Source: Chelydra serpentina (lineage: Eukaryota; Chordata; Testudines; Chelydridae). From it: a stretch of 64,000 nt of DNA. Below are positions 20,745 through 32,914 of this stretch, in pieces (the stretch's first letter is position 1; every line of letters starts with the position of its first letter). The position numbers and the translations under genes are program-made. The stretch is from positions 16,837,501-16,901,500 of the forward strand of contig JBAIAC010000006.1 in NCBI GenBank assembly GCA_037349315.1. Direction: 5' to 3'. The notes beneath the pieces are model-generated. The model saw only the letters and a list, made by a program, of their open reading frames with translations. It did no database searches and was not told the DNA's origin.

Positions 20745-21960
20745 TTAAAGATATTTAGGCACCAACAGGTGCAGATAAGCACCTAGTTGGATATAGGCAT
20801 TTATCTGCATCTTTAGTTGTCTACATATCTTTAAAATATCTTTTAAAATCTGGCCCCGAGCCACTACAGCATAGGCCAATATGTCAGCAGCAGGAATTAC
20901 GAGTTTGTAGAAGGCATCCTTTTCCTCATTGATTGGATATTTACACTGGAAAACTGAAACCAATTAGTTTGTCTGTTTATAACTCTCACTTCCCCCCCTC
21001 CTCCTCCCCTTTTAAATGTCACTGTTTGCAGTGTAACTGACATCTGGAAGGTGTGCTGAATAGCATGTCCTGCATGGAAATATGATAATCTCTCTTCAAT
21101 ATTTGGCAACTAGTATCTATTAATTAAGAATCCATCGTTTGTACTCTGTAATTATATTTATTAAACTCTAACTCATATCCTAACTTTAATTAGTTCCTGC
21201 TAATTAATTTTTATCAAATCCCTCTAGATTCATATCTTAAGTAAATATTGAGTAGCCCTATACTAATTATTTCAATCAATGCGGAGTGCATTTCAAATGA
21301 CTATGAATAGTTCCTAATAATTAAATTTAATATAAAATAATGTTCTGTGTAATAAATTTGGAAATGCTGAGACTTTAAAATAAAAGAAAATGAAAGATTA
21401 ATGTAGTCTGAAAATATTGATCTAGAAATTACACCTGGTCAAATATTGAAGTCCTTACTCAGGCAAATGTAGAAAATGGGAGTTTTGCCATAGTAAGCAA
21501 TGCATGAAACAATATGGCCTAATATTGTTATGACACATATTGAGAAGATTTTCTAAAGATTTCAGAACTATCCAGATTCAAAAATATGTGAAACTGGATG
21601 AGAAATTTGTGTGTTGCTTGATGGCCTTCTATAACGCTCTTTTCCAACAAACAAGCACTATTCTGCTTCCCAAAGACACTGGTGTTCACCAGCTTCAATG
21701 GACTCAGCATTCGAATTGCTTTAATTCACTGATTACTACCATCTGATCGTTAGCTCCCTTCCTTCTTTCATCATGCTACCTGCTTTCATTCTCCAGATGC
21801 TTGCCTCTACCCTTCCCCCATCTCCTATCCCTTTGCTTCCCTATTATACAGATCCTTAGTCCACCATCATCTCCATTCTTCCAACCTATCCCACTCACAT
21901 GTGCTCTAGCACTTCTCTCATTCCTGTCACCTCAGTTTCCAAAAGTAAACCCACCATGAG
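20745..21960. other. AT-rich unique sequence with TAATTA clusters
   Basis: 21115-21345 is very AT-rich with several TTAATTA/TAATTAG motifs, which homeodomain proteins can bind. That base composition alone can produce them. No genes seen. Confidence 0.35.
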
Positions 21961-21973
21961 CCTATTAACATTG

Positions 21974-22530
21974 TGTGATGGGGTGCCTAAACCCTGCAGC
22001 AGATCGGAAGTAGTTAAGGAGTTGCTTCTGGCTCAAGTAGTCCTACCACATCATACCTGCACGGCATGTCAAGCCTAGAGGATGAGTTCAAAAGGGGAGA
22101 AGCCCAGAGTACTAAGAGGCAGCTCTGAAGGAGGACAGACCTCTAGTCACCTCAGATCCTGCGGAGAGGCCTGATAGAGGGTAGAGACTGCTCCCATGTG
22201 TATGTTGTGTCTGAGCAACTTAAGAGAAAGGCAAGCTGGACAATAAAAAATCACCTCAAGACACTTTCTGGTGGTCAACCAGAGGATATTGAGCAGGACC
22301 ATGGCCTGCCCAAGGCCACCTGTAGAAAAAAAGGCTGACAGCTCATTTGGAACTGGTTGTCAGTTCTTTTTTTTACTTGTCTTTCTTTTTGTTTTCTGGG
22401 AATCTCGGAAGGGGTAAACTCCAGAGGAATTCAGCCAGAGGATTGAGGTTCTGTCCTCGGGGTGGTGATGAGAACCCCCCAACCCAGACAACAAGAGCCT
22501 GAGTGAGTACATCACCCCAAGGAAATGCTG
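21974..22530. repeat. Possible LTR-derived sequence
   Basis: It begins TGTGATGGGGTGCC, a start seen in several vertebrate LTRs. It contains GACAATAAAAAATC (a possible AATAAA signal at about 22240) and a later GGGTGATGTACTC in the reverse sense near 22505. The second boundary and target duplication were not found. Confidence 0.25.
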
Positions 22531-22539
22531 CAGAGTTAC

Positions 22540-24455
22540 TAGGCCCTTGACACATCTAGAAATGTCTAATGGAACAATCAGGTCGTGCATAGCAGAGGCT
22601 TACATAACCGGGTGATGCTATGACAGTTACACATGTTGTGCCTCCTCCACTCCCATTTCCCTCCTATTTTTTGGTATTCCCTTGCTGTGTCTTGTCCGCA
22701 TTTAGATTGTAAACTCTCTGGGGCAGGACTCTCATTAATTTGCTGTCTGAGATACTTGCCCAACTTGTGGATGTTAGAAAAATTAATTTGTTCGTAACCA
22801 TAACCTTCCTAATGTTCTTTGCCTGTGGTATTGTACAAGCCTTCACCAAAACCCAGCCTCTAAGTAAAAGGCTATTTTGTGATTTCTGGGCAAAAACCTC
22901 AGGGCTTCTCTGTATGTATTCAGCCCTTACTCAGGCAAACTCTCACTTAAGTTAAATCCAGAAGCCCATCAAAGAATTATTTTCCTGAGGAGGAGGAAGA
23001 ACATGTTGATATTGAAGAAGGTGTGATAAAGCAACAGCAGCTCTGCAGGCAACACTGCTGGCAATCAGTCCTTTCTCACTGAGAGTTTTTTTAGCTTTTT
23101 CACACTCTTCTCTATGAGTCCTCTGATATTGGTACATGAGGTAATCTTTTCTTTGTTGCTAACCATCTCCGAGAAGCATCTGGCCATGTTGCTCACTGAA
23201 AGTGCTTATAGTTTTCTAGGTCAGCCTAACCTTCTGACTAAAGAAAATAGGCAAAGCATATTGGAATTGAAGTACTAAAAAATGAGTATGCAATCAGTGA
23301 TGTTAATGTTTTGTTTCCTACATATGAGTCCTTTTCATTGTGTCTAACATGCTGGCCAGGAAATACACTATAACAACTCCATCAACCATTTCAGAAGGTT
23401 CTGGCAAACAAACCCATCTCCTTCTTGTTGTTTTCCTCCTTTCCGCTGTCAAATCAAGGGATATTATTTGTCTGAAATCAGCATCCACCTCCTGCAGAGG
23501 TTTCCAGATAGATTATTATCTTTCTATGAGGCTTCATTAAACAGTCATAGAAAAAAAGTTACCAACCATCACCTTTCTTCAGCATTATATTTACAAAGAA
23601 CCAGCTTTATATGGCTCAACATTGCTGAAACATACAATACAAATAATTAGTTTAAAAAAAATCAGTATTAAACCAAGAGATGCTCTTGAGAATTAGGTCT
23701 CATTTACATTGGCAACAGTGGAATGCCACTTGGTATGAAATAAGCTGCAAAAGAACGGCTAAACTGATAGCAGATTTTGCATGAAGGACCAAATTTTCAA
23801 AGGCTCAATTAATAGGTGAGCTGTGTGAAATGCATGTACTGATGAACCTGCAACACTGATATCTGTGTGTGTGTGTTTGTGTGTGTGTATGTGTAAAGGG
23901 GTATTCACATATGAATGCAAAACTACTTGCTTGTGCACAGAATTAATTTGCTCATGCACATGCCTAGCCATGTGTAAAAATGCAGTGTTTCGTAGGGGTT
24001 CATGCATTTGGTGTGCCTCACCTTTTGCACGGTTCTTTGAAAAAGAACCCTGCAGTGGGACTGGGATCTGGCAGGTCCCACAGGACCCGCTGCCATAATA
24101 TTCAGAGCAGTTAAAATGTATTTTTTTGCAGGAGGGATTGGGTGTGCAAACCCCCCCCCCCCCTCAGACTGCGATAATTTGCAGGAAAACACTAAATCTC
24201 TCATCAGTTTACCACATAAAAATTGTGTCTGAATTGCATTTATATATATAATATATTAACCAACATGGGTTTTTTTGGTAGCATGGGGGAATCTGTCTCT
24301 CTTGCAGGATTTGTGGGATCTAAGGTTTTTGCAGGTGGGAGCGGGATAAAAATGCAAGAAACAATGCGGGTGGGAAAGGGTATTGTGGGGTGGGATGGAA
24401 GTAGGATTTAAAAAAAATAGTCCCACCAGGGCTCTACGTTGAAAGTTTGGTCCAC
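22540..24455. other. Unique sequence with microsatellites
   Basis: 22690-22740 (TAGATTGTAAACTCTCTGGGGCAGGA) is a fragment of the SINE/LINE tail seen better at 62480. A TG-rich run is at 23862-23895 and a poly-C run at 24150-24163. No genes seen. Confidence 0.45.
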
Positions 24456-24459
24456 AATC

Positions 24460-24636
24460 ATAGAATATCAGGGTTGGAAGGGACCTTAGGAGATCATCTA
24501 GTCCAACCCCCTGCTTAAAGCAGGACCAATCCCCAATTTTTGCCCCAGATCCCCAAATGGCCCCCTCAAGGATTCAACTCACAACCCTGGGTTTAGCAGG
24601 CCAATGCTCAAACCACTGAGCTATCCCTACCCCCAA
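24460..24636 (-). repeat. tRNA-derived SINE with CR1-like tail (tortoise Cry type)
   Basis: Second copy of the SINE described at 20488-20660, in the same orientation and with the same head (GATAGCTCAGTGGTTTGAGC), body and CR1-like tail. It is less diverged in the tail, where the CCCCCTGCTTAAAGCAGGACC block is complete. Confidence 0.88.
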
Positions 24637-24963
24637 TGGTGTAAAAGACTGTGTGACTCTTTCTTTTACTTAAGTTGCTAGAGAGTATTGTGAGGCAACG
24701 TGCAAAACAGAGTACATGAAAACATTCTCCATCCTTATTAGTGTTACTGTAGGAGGCAATAATCACAGTCAGCTACATGGTGATCCTCTCATGTGCCTTT
24801 CTAAAATCTCACTGCAGCGTGGGACTGCATTCAGAGCAGCTCATGCAGACTGTGTCTTGCCATGATGGCTGAAGAGCAAGAAATCTCTGTCCCCTTGCTG
24901 AAGACTGAAATAAAAATTGCATTATGTGAGATAAGGTCCTACATATCAGGTCCTTGTTCTGCC

Positions 24964-25235
24964 CAGTAGCATAGGCAGGTCCGGAGCACATGGGGAGCGG
25001 TGCTATGAAAAGGCGCCTCCCCCTGTACTCACCCGGCGGCGCCTCCAGCGGCGCTCCGAGTCTTCGGCAGCACTTTGGCGGACCCGCCGCCGAAATGCCA
25101 CCAAAGACCTGGAGTGCTGCCTGGTGAGTGCAAGAAGCGGCCTTAAAAAGAAGTGGCTGCTTCCTTCTTAAGGCGCCGCTTCTGCTCACAGGGGGAGCGG
25201 CTGCTCTCCCTGCTCCCCCCCTGGCTAAGCTACTG
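24964..25235. mobile_element. GC-rich hAT MITE, 272 bp
   Basis: The ends CAGTAGCATAGGCAGG and CCTGGCTAAGCTACTG are imperfect inverted repeats. The flanking octamers GTTCTGCC (24956-24963) and GTTCTGTC (25236-25243) match at 7 of 8. The interior has CGGCGGCGC/GCGCCGCC inverted motifs. A second copy, in opposite orientation, is at 35200-35491. It is non-coding, and the ORF reading across it is an artefact. Confidence 0.85.
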
Positions 25236-25463
25236 GTTCTGTCCATTAGTTCACAAGTATCCTGCATTGTCTGGGAGAGACTGGGTGACCCAGTGGATCT
25301 TTTCTAATATTGATGATTTACTGAAACTAGACCCTTTGTTATCTGTGATGCTCTAAATCTTGGACACTGGGATGTGTGTATAGAATTTTGTTCAACAGAT
25401 ACCCCCCTCTGCATCTTGCTGGAACTCCAGGTAGATTGATTTAAATCAAAGTGATTTAAATCA

Positions 25464-26019
25464 CTTCCGCTCTACTCTGCGCTGGTTAGGCCTCAACTGG
25501 AGTATTGTGTCCAGTTCTGGGCACCGCATTTCAAGAAAGATGTGGAGAAATTGGAGAGGGTCCAGAGAAGAGCAACAAGAATGATTAAGGGTCTAGAGAA
25601 CATGACCTATGAAGGAAGGCTGAAGGAATTGGGTTTGTTTAGTTTGGAAAAGAGAAGACTGAGAGGGGACATGATAGCGGTCTTCAGGTATCTAAAAGGG
25701 TGTCATAAGGAGGAGGGAGAAAACTTGTTCATCTTAGCCTCTAAGGATAGAACAAGAAGCAATGGGCTTAAACTGCAGCAAGGGAGGTTTAGGTTGGACA
25801 TTAGGAAAAAGTTCTTAACTGTCAGGGTGGTTAAACACTGGAATAAACTGCCCAGGGAGGTTGTGGAATCTCCATCTCTGGAGATATTTAAGAGTAGGTT
25901 AGATAAATGTCTATCAGGGATGGTCTAGACAGTATTTGGTCCTGCCATGAGGGCAGGGGGCTGGACTCGATGACCTCTCAAGGTCCCTTCCAGCCCTAGA
26001 ATCTATCAATCTATGAAAA
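25464..26019 (+). mobile_element. 5'-truncated CR1 LINE, second subfamily
   Basis: It begins in the C-terminal part of ORF2 ([19 protein letters not shown] region around GGCCTCAACTGGAGTATTGTGTCC) and runs through an open frame at 25542-25928 ([20 protein letters not shown] through DKCLSGMV). The 3' UTR has GGGGGCTGGACTCGATGACCTCTC, and the tail is TCTATCAATCTATG instead of the ATTCTATG repeats of the other copies. The protein end ([13 protein letters not shown]) also differs from that at 58838, so this is another CR1 subfamily. Confidence 0.9.
25542..25928 (+). pseudogene. CR1 ORF2 C-terminal fragment
   Basis: 128 codons of the region following the RT domain of CR1: [56 protein letters not shown] and [17 protein letters not shown] boxes. 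It lacks the endonuclease and RT catalytic parts, so it cannot function. The frame is still open to its natural end. Confidence 0.85.
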
Positions 26020-26069
26020 AAAAAATCACTCATTTTAATCACGAACTAAATCAGCAAGCAAGAATCTTA

Positions 26070-26365
26070 GCCCAGGGCTACACTAGGCAAGGGGGGTCGA
26101 TCTACGATACGCAGATTCAGCTACGTGAATAACGTAGCTGAAGTCGGCGTATCGTAATCGGCTTACCTGACCATGAAGACGGCGGCGCGTCGATCGCTGC
26201 AGCTCCCCCGTCGACTCCGCTTGCGCCGCTCGATGACGTGGTTTTCCGGAGCCGACGGGGAGCGCGATCGGGGATCGATTAAGCGCGTCTTAATGAGACG
26301 CGAAAAATCGATCCCCGATAGATCAATTGCTACCCGCCGATCCGGCGGGTAGTGAAGACAAGGTC
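26070..26365 (-). mobile_element. Harbinger-like MITE with TTA target duplication
   Basis: Same family as 8098-8355 and 29742-30019 but inverted. Shared blocks in reverse sense are ATCGATCCCCGAT, GAGACGCGAAAAATCGAT, GACTCCGCTTGCGCC, GACGGCGGCGCG and GCAGATTCAGCTACG. Identical TTA triplets flank it (26067-26069 and 26366-26368), the 3-bp duplication expected for PIF/Harbinger transposons. It is much richer in CpG than its surroundings. Confidence 0.75.
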
Positions 26366-27334
26366 TTAGATTTAAATAATCCAGTTTTAATCTTGGTTTG
26401 AATTTGTACTTTTTAGTTAATTTCCTAAAATGATGAACCCTTAGTAACCATTAAAACATGTTGCTTTGTGACTAAATATAGCCTTTACATTAGATTTGGT
26501 ACTTCTTTATGCTAACCAGGAGGATACACTATATCTATACACATTTATTTAAGTAATTATATAGCTTAACATACATTTATTCAGTTTCTTAATTTTTATA
26601 ATTTTTATTGTATTAGAAAGGTGGGAATGACATTTCTTATTTACTAGATGATTAATTTTTTACTTGTCATTTGTCTGAAGATGCATGGATGGAAATTGGA
26701 ATTCTACTAAAAATGCACAAAAACAGCATTTTAAAATAGTTTCTTATTCATCAAATAAAACAACCTCAAATGAGCTGGATACATAAGAAAAAAAGTAAGT
26801 TTACCAAAACATATTTTGCATTTAAAACTAACTGATTTGTTAAACAAAGGACGTTTTATCTGTAGTTAGTGAATTTCCTTCAAAATTTTAGAACTAGTTG
26901 ATCTCATCCTCTCCCACTTAGATTGGAAGAGGAAACCAAGATTTCCTGCTTTTTCAACTCCCGATCAGTTTCTCACCTTAGAATGAATAAGTCATTGAAC
27001 TGAAACAAAGAAAATATTCTCTTTGCTTCTGCTGAAGAGGCTACTGCTGCCAAAAGCTGTTTAACTTTTTAACAAACTCTGCTTCCAGGTGCTCAGCCAG
27101 TGACTTCCACCAGTTCAATGCTTTGATTTTCTTTAAAACTTTGGCAGCAAACACATACTGCTTGAATATTTTTTATTCAATGTTAATATGGTAAATTCAG
27201 GCCTTAATATAGGCTGTCATAATTTCAAATTTAATTTTAAGTATATTTAGGTATTTAAAAAAAAAATACATTTAATCTATCTAAAATATCCCATTTAAAT
27301 TTAAAATATCATTTAAAAAAATCACTGATATTTA

Positions 27335-29600
27335 TCCATGCTGCTGGAAATAGAGATTCAGCTGGGTATTTGCTACTCTGGAACTATGTGCTGTAAGACC
27401 TAGGTTCCTCCTCTCTAAAACCTCCACTCCTCAAAATAAAGAGGTCTGCAGTAGAAACACACAGCACTGCAGCTCTGGCTTAGATTGCATTTAGCTTGTG
27501 AAGTGCAGAAGGGTTTCTGCTGTTTCCTTAATTATTATCCTTTCAAATCTTTCCTCAACAGTTAGATGTGCCATCTGATGGGCGATGTGCCAATGTGCCT
27601 GCAGCATCTGCCCGTGTCACACACTGCTACCTCCCTTTCTGGACCGCTACCTTTTAAACTGAAATGGAAGACTAATGAGAAAAGGGCTCATACAAGTGTT
27701 TTCCACTTAGCAGGGTGCCTGTCCCTGACCTCCTACTCTCCGTCTTGCTTGCATCCTCTTCCCCCCAATGTGCAGCTTGTGGTATTCTGCTTGCTGCACA
27801 GATGTTGCTACCATGCTAGTGCACGGTTATTTTTCAAGTAGCTTCTCAGAACAGATGTTCCCATGTGTGTACCCTCCTTTCTCTGCTGACACATTTTCTA
27901 TACAAACAGCAGATTGCATTGCTACAGTCCTTCCGATCCAGGAAGAGAACAAAAATCAATACCAATGAGGTTTTTCTTTTCAGGCTGTTTTGGTGTGGGG
28001 GCCTTGGCTTCTCTTTGCCCTCTTTCCCTCACCACTAGCAAAACATTTTCTCTCCATCTTTCTTGTTTCCCATCCCTGTTTCCTGCTTGGGACCTTAATT
28101 CCATTATGTAGTAATCAGGGTATGCATCAATTGTAATGTTGAGTGGGTCTCTTTCAAAGCACCACCTAGCGGCTGGTTCTTATTTGTAAGTTAAACAATA
28201 TGCGTTCTGGGACTTGTTCTGAAGGGAGAAGCGACATAGCAATAAAATCTCATTCCCTGCCATCTGTCTCCCGCATATCCCTTTATAGTCCAACTACATC
28301 ACATCTTATATGTGAGCCCAAATGTTACACTGTTGGCAGCGATGGCCAGTTATGGTAAAAAATCTCTGACGAGTGGAAATATTGAAAGAAGTTGGCATAT
28401 GGAGGAAATACACCACAGAAAGTGAGGGCTGGGTTTTTCTATTCCTAACATGTTGCAGCTCAATAAGGATGGGATTGCTAGTTAATACCAGGACTGCTGA
28501 AGTCTACATAGTTCTCTGTACATCACAGCTGAGAACATAATAGGCAAAATGAAGGAAGCAGAACCTCAGAACTGATTATGTTTCAGATACTTCTGAGAAC
28601 AAATTCATAAGATGTTTGCTTTCAGACCTGGGCTGATGTTCCAGTATGGTAACAGCAAGTGATGTGCCATTTAGAGATGATGTGACCACCCTGACTTCTG
28701 AATGATGACCTCACCATTCATCTGAAAAACACTGCTTTCCTTTGGCGGGACTTGCTGCCTTCAAACATATAGCAAAGCTGTAGTGACTGGAGGTTTAAAA
28801 GAAAAGTTAAATTAAATCTTTGGCCAGAGGCGACAATCATCCAATTTCCAAGCATGAATACTCAACCCCATAATCCCAGCTGTGAGCACTCATATTACAA
28901 GTTTTACACATATTCAGGCTCAGCGTTGCAACACCTAACTAATTAAGCCTACATCTCACATTCTGAAGCGATTTAGGCACTTAGGAGCCAAATCAGTCAA
29001 TGAGATTTAGGCTTCTCAATTATGTGCTGCAACACTGAGTGCAGCAAGGCCTAAATGCCTATACAAATCTGGGCCTTAGTGACTGACTCAAACTAATCGA
29101 TTTCCACCATTGCAGCTAATCCAGTGGCTGTTATTATTATTTAGTATGGGTAGAAAGACCAACATCTGCAAATAATTGAGGCTCTTGTGTGGCAGAAGTC
29201 CTGCAAATGGATGTGACCGCCCTTCATGTAGTGAAAATACTGTGGTGCTGAATGGTGCTAATGACTTCCAGAAAGAAGGGCTTCAGAACCAAAGATAATC
29301 CCAAACTTTATTGAAGTCAAGTACTCTCAGATCAACAGAAAGAGCAATCAAGCCCCTTTGTACAGTGAAAAACAGCTGCAGACAATGAGGATGACCACCC
29401 AAGACAATAGGCTGTGTGGCAGGCCAGAGCTAATCCAGGTTTAACAGGGGTTTCCCTAGTTGCAAATACAGGGACTAGGATCTTGGCTGTAGCCTGTATA
29501 CTGGATGCAGAAAGCCAGGAGAAGGAGCTATGAGTGTGACCCTGAGGGGAAGCAGTGAGACTGGATTTCTTAGGCACACAGTTTGCTTGAATGGCAGGCA
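27335..29600. other. Unique sequence with an old repeat fragment
   Basis: 28137-28330 could be a short LTR (it starts TGTTGAG and ends TGTTACA, with AGCAATAAAATC inside), but the flanks do not match. 28920-29070 contains the TTTAGG and GGAGCC old repeat. No coding signal. Confidence 0.4.
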
Positions 29601-29609
29601 TGGGATTTC

Positions 29610-29730
29610 TAGGGTGACCAGATAGCAAGTGTGAAAAATCGAGACAGGGGGTGGGGGGTAATTGGTACCTATATAAGAAAAAGCCCCCAAATCAGGACTG
29701 TCTATAAAATCGGGACATCTGGTCACCCTA
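29610..29730. mobile_element. hAT-type MITE, 121 bp, perfect 8-bp target duplication
   Basis: Ends TAGGGTGACCAGAT and ATCTGGTCACCCTA, flanked by identical GGGATTTC at 29602-29609 and 29731-29738. It is closely similar throughout to 16022-16143 (CCTATATAAGAAAAAG, GGGACATCTGG). It lies only 11 bp from the next MITE (29742-30019). Confidence 0.92.
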
Positions 29731-29741
29731 GGGATTTCTGA

Positions 29742-30019
29742 GGGCTTGTCTACATTACCCGCAGGGATCGATGGGCAGCGATCGATCCGGAGGGGGTTGA
29801 TTTATCGGGTCTAGTCTAGATGCGATAAATCGAGCGCCATGTGCTCTCCCGTCGGTACTCCAGAACAAGAGGCGCAGGCGGAGTCGATGGGGGAGCGTCA
29901 GCTGTCAACTCACCGCAGTGAAGACACCGCAGTGAGTAGATCTAAGTATATCGACTTCAGCTATGTTAGTCACTGAAGTTACGTAACTTAGATCGATCCC
30001 CCCTAGTGTAGACCAGGCC
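29742..30019 (+). mobile_element. Harbinger-like MITE, 278 bp
   Basis: The left end GGGCTTGTCTACA and the right end TGTAGACCAGGCC are inverted repeats. The flanking TGA (29739-29741 and 30020-30022; CTGA if one more base is counted) is consistent with a 3-bp duplication. It contains several CGAT motifs and GACTTCAGCTA. The left end matches the terminus of the Harbinger transposon at 60680 at 12 of 14 positions (GGGCATGGCTACAC). Confidence 0.8.
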
Positions 30020-30024
30020 TGAGA

Positions 30025-32800
30025 AAGGAAACTCTCTGCTGCTGGTTGTTTCTACTGTGTTCAGGGGAACAGAACTGTACATATTTTTGTAAATAAACAA
30101 GATGATACCTGACTCACATCACTGATTTCTTCTCCTAACAGAAACAATCCTGCAAGGCCCCAAATACTGGCTAACTCCTTGGGCCAAAGGGGCAGCAATA
30201 CTATCATCTATTTGAGGGTCCCTGGATAGTTCATCCCAGAACAATGTCTGCTTAACATTATGACCACTCTGCGACTCTCTGTGCTACCCTCGTAGGAATA
30301 TAATTCTGCTGCCAGTAGGAGCATAATGCCACATATTTTCAGATAGTCGATACCTGAATGCCAGTATCTCTACCCACCCTTAACAGATACTGGAGGGGCC
30401 TGGCATTTTGTTATACTTTGGCAATGCTTGCACATCTTGTCAAGCCAATAAAATCTCACTGAACTGAACTATATTCCATTTCTGCTCTCATGCAAGGATG
30501 ATAATTTAGATACCACCTTTAAATGAACATATAGCTTCATGGTAAGGTGATCATGGAGTTCCCCTCTCTACACATCTCACATTAATTCTGTAGGGACTCT
30601 AATATCCTGATAAGAGCCTGTTAGGTATTTAGAAATAAATGAGTAGAAAATGTAGCAGTCATAAGTTAGAACACATTAAACTGGTTTAATGTAAATGTAA
30701 CTTTTTTGTGTGTAAGAACTGGCTTGAATGTCAGGGCTATATTTTTGGAGATATGCTGGACATTTTAAAATAGACACAGCTGTGGTAAGCAGGGTGTGGT
30801 CAGAAGAGTATGGTGCAGCTGAATGTTTCTTTGTTGGATCATGCAAAAGTTTTTATAACACGCTGCTGTTTTAGACCGTATCGTGGCCTGGGATGTAACA
30901 AAAACTGAAAGGTTTTTTTCAAATGATCTTTTGCCACTTGCAGAGTTCCTGACAACCAAACAATCTGTATATCACTTCTTCTATAGCAGAAGTTCACGCT
31001 CAGACAACGCAGTCGTGCGAGGTGCTGAGCACTCCCACTGGGATCCAGGGGTGCACAGCACTTTATAGGACTGGATTCTTGAAAAACAGCCAACCACTTA
31101 GATATGCACAACATACATAGGTGATGTGTTCCTATTTTCTTCTCCTAATTCTCTTAGGAATGTGTGAGTTTCTCTTCTCTGCCAAGATCACATCCTGGCG
31201 TTGGGGTATCCTGGTGGTCCAACCTGAGATTTCAGCCTGAGCGCCTTTATTTGTGCACCCTTAGCGCCCATTGATGTTAATAGGAATTACATGGGCGCAT
31301 TGAAGGGTGAATGCAAGTAACAGAACATGCCATAGTCCAATTTTAACCTTTATCAGAACCTTCTTTGTGATGCAGGATTTTCAGGTAAAACGTTGATTGC
31401 AGGTGACTCCATTTGTGAGATCTGGCAGGGTTCCTGGTTGAGCTACAAAGATCATTGCCATGGTTTAGTGTGCTCATTCCTGCACTTCTCAGCTGATTGC
31501 AGCCGCGCACACATTGTGGCTTCATGAAGCAAAAATCAGTTTCTTTCTGCTGTTCAAACAGATTCCTTCTCTCAACCCCAGTTCTCTTGGAGGACCTACC
31601 CTGGTGAACTCCCCTCCACACACATACCAGTAACAAACATAGCATGGAGGCAAATTTAATCAGATTCTAATATGTGTTTAATGATTCACATACCTCTGAA
31701 AGGAAATTCACTGGTTGCATACTAAAGTTGTGGAGACAGCATAACAGTCACCTCATGGTGCAGACATACAGGGTGATTTGGATTGCTTGGTAAGCTGGGC
31801 CCGTTCAAACAAGTCTTTTCAATACAGATAAATGCAAAGTTACACACCAAGGTTTCAAAATGTGTTGGCTCAAGTCTCTGTTCTGGCTGATTTGAAGCAA
31901 GGAACTGAACCTGGATCCCAGGTGAATGCCCTGATTACTGGGGCATTGGCTATTTTGCGGGGGTCTCTCATGCTTTTTTGTAAACAATTTTTTCTAACAC
32001 TGTAATTTCCTAGTGAGTGCCTTACCCACCAGGCTCTAGAGTCAGCTTCTCTTTCTCTCGAGCTGCTCCACTTTGTATAAATACTGAATATTTGTTGGGC
32101 AACAGAGACTAAGTTTACAATTCAGTGGTTAGGCCAGCCACCTGGAATTTGGGAGACCCACGTTCAAGTTCCTGCTCTGAACGAGTCTTCCCCGAACTTC
32201 CAGTCCCAGTTTCCTCTTCCCACTCTATTGTTTCTACCCATCCTCGGGTTGAGCTATACTCCTCTCTGCATTTGTCAGAAAGCTTCCTCCTCCATGCTGG
32301 CTGGGCCCAGTAGGGGGAGTATTGAGAGCACAAGAGAGTCAAGCTCTGGTGCTCTCATTTCCTGCATCTGGATCCAGCGCAGCCCAGGGCAATTGTAAGG
32401 AAAGTCCCACCGAGCCTCAGGTTGGAGCATGCTCAGTGTGAATAGAATAGCCGCAATACAAAGACCCCTACCAAATTTCAAATCCCTTTTTCAAAGCATA
32501 GGGGTGCTAGAACTTCTCAAGGAAAAGGTCAATGTAACTTTTTAACATGGGGAAAACAGTGTATTTTCCCCAAGCTTCATTCTTGGAAATGGTTGAACCA
32601 TTTTAGCTGAAATATTTCCCAGAAACATTCAGCCCAAAGCAGACACTAGGCATGTAAAACTTCAGCTCAGATGGTTAAAGTGTAGCAGGACTATATGTGA
32701 TGGAAAACAGGATCTTAATAAAGGGAAGCGTCAGGCAACCTTAATAATAGGTGGTGCTACTATAATTCTGAACATGCATAAATGTACACGATTAGCATCT
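30025..32800. other. Unique sequence, tRNA-like SINE fragments
   Basis: 30040-30120 contains TGTACATATTTTTGTAAATAAACAAGATG, possibly the polyadenylation part of an old LTR. 31890-31975 is a reversed and 32118-32210 a forward tRNA-like SINE fragment. No coding signal. Confidence 0.4.
32118..32210 (+). repeat. tRNA-derived SINE fragment
   Basis: CAGTGGTTAGGCCAGCCACCTGGAATTTGGGAGACCCACGTTCAAGTTCCTGCTCTGA has the spacing of pol III boxes: A-like AGTGGTTAGG and B-like GTTCAAGTTCC. The same pattern recurs at 38258, 47697, 56690 and 60684. Confidence 0.55.
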
Positions 32801-32804
32801 TAAA

Positions 32805-32910
32805 CTGTTAACTCATCCGGGAGGGCAGGAACTGTCTTTATGTGTTTATACAGCACCTAGCAGAATGGGACCCTCTTCATGATTGATGTCTTCAGATATT
32901 ATCATTATGC
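32805..32910 (+). repeat. Ancient SINE/LINE tail
   Basis: GGGAGGGCAGGAACTGTCTTTATGTG...TACAGCACCTAGCAGAATGGG is an old amniote interspersed-repeat tail (L2/MIR-type). It matches 62480-62600. Confidence 0.6.
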
Positions 32911-32914
32911 AAAT

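Larger units (their letters stand above)
25436..27330. mobile_element. Possible larger AT-rich element hosting CR1 and MITE insertions
   Basis: The left edge, ATTGATTTAAATCAAAGTGATTTAAATC (25436-25464), and the right edge, TTTAAAATATCATTTAAAAAAATCACTGATA (27300-27332), carry related TTTAAATC/ATCACTGAT motifs in inverse sense. Between them lie a CR1 (25464-26019), a MITE (26070-26365) and AT-rich DNA. It may be an old transposon with TTTAAATC-rich ends. The family and exact ends are undetermined. Confidence 0.3.
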
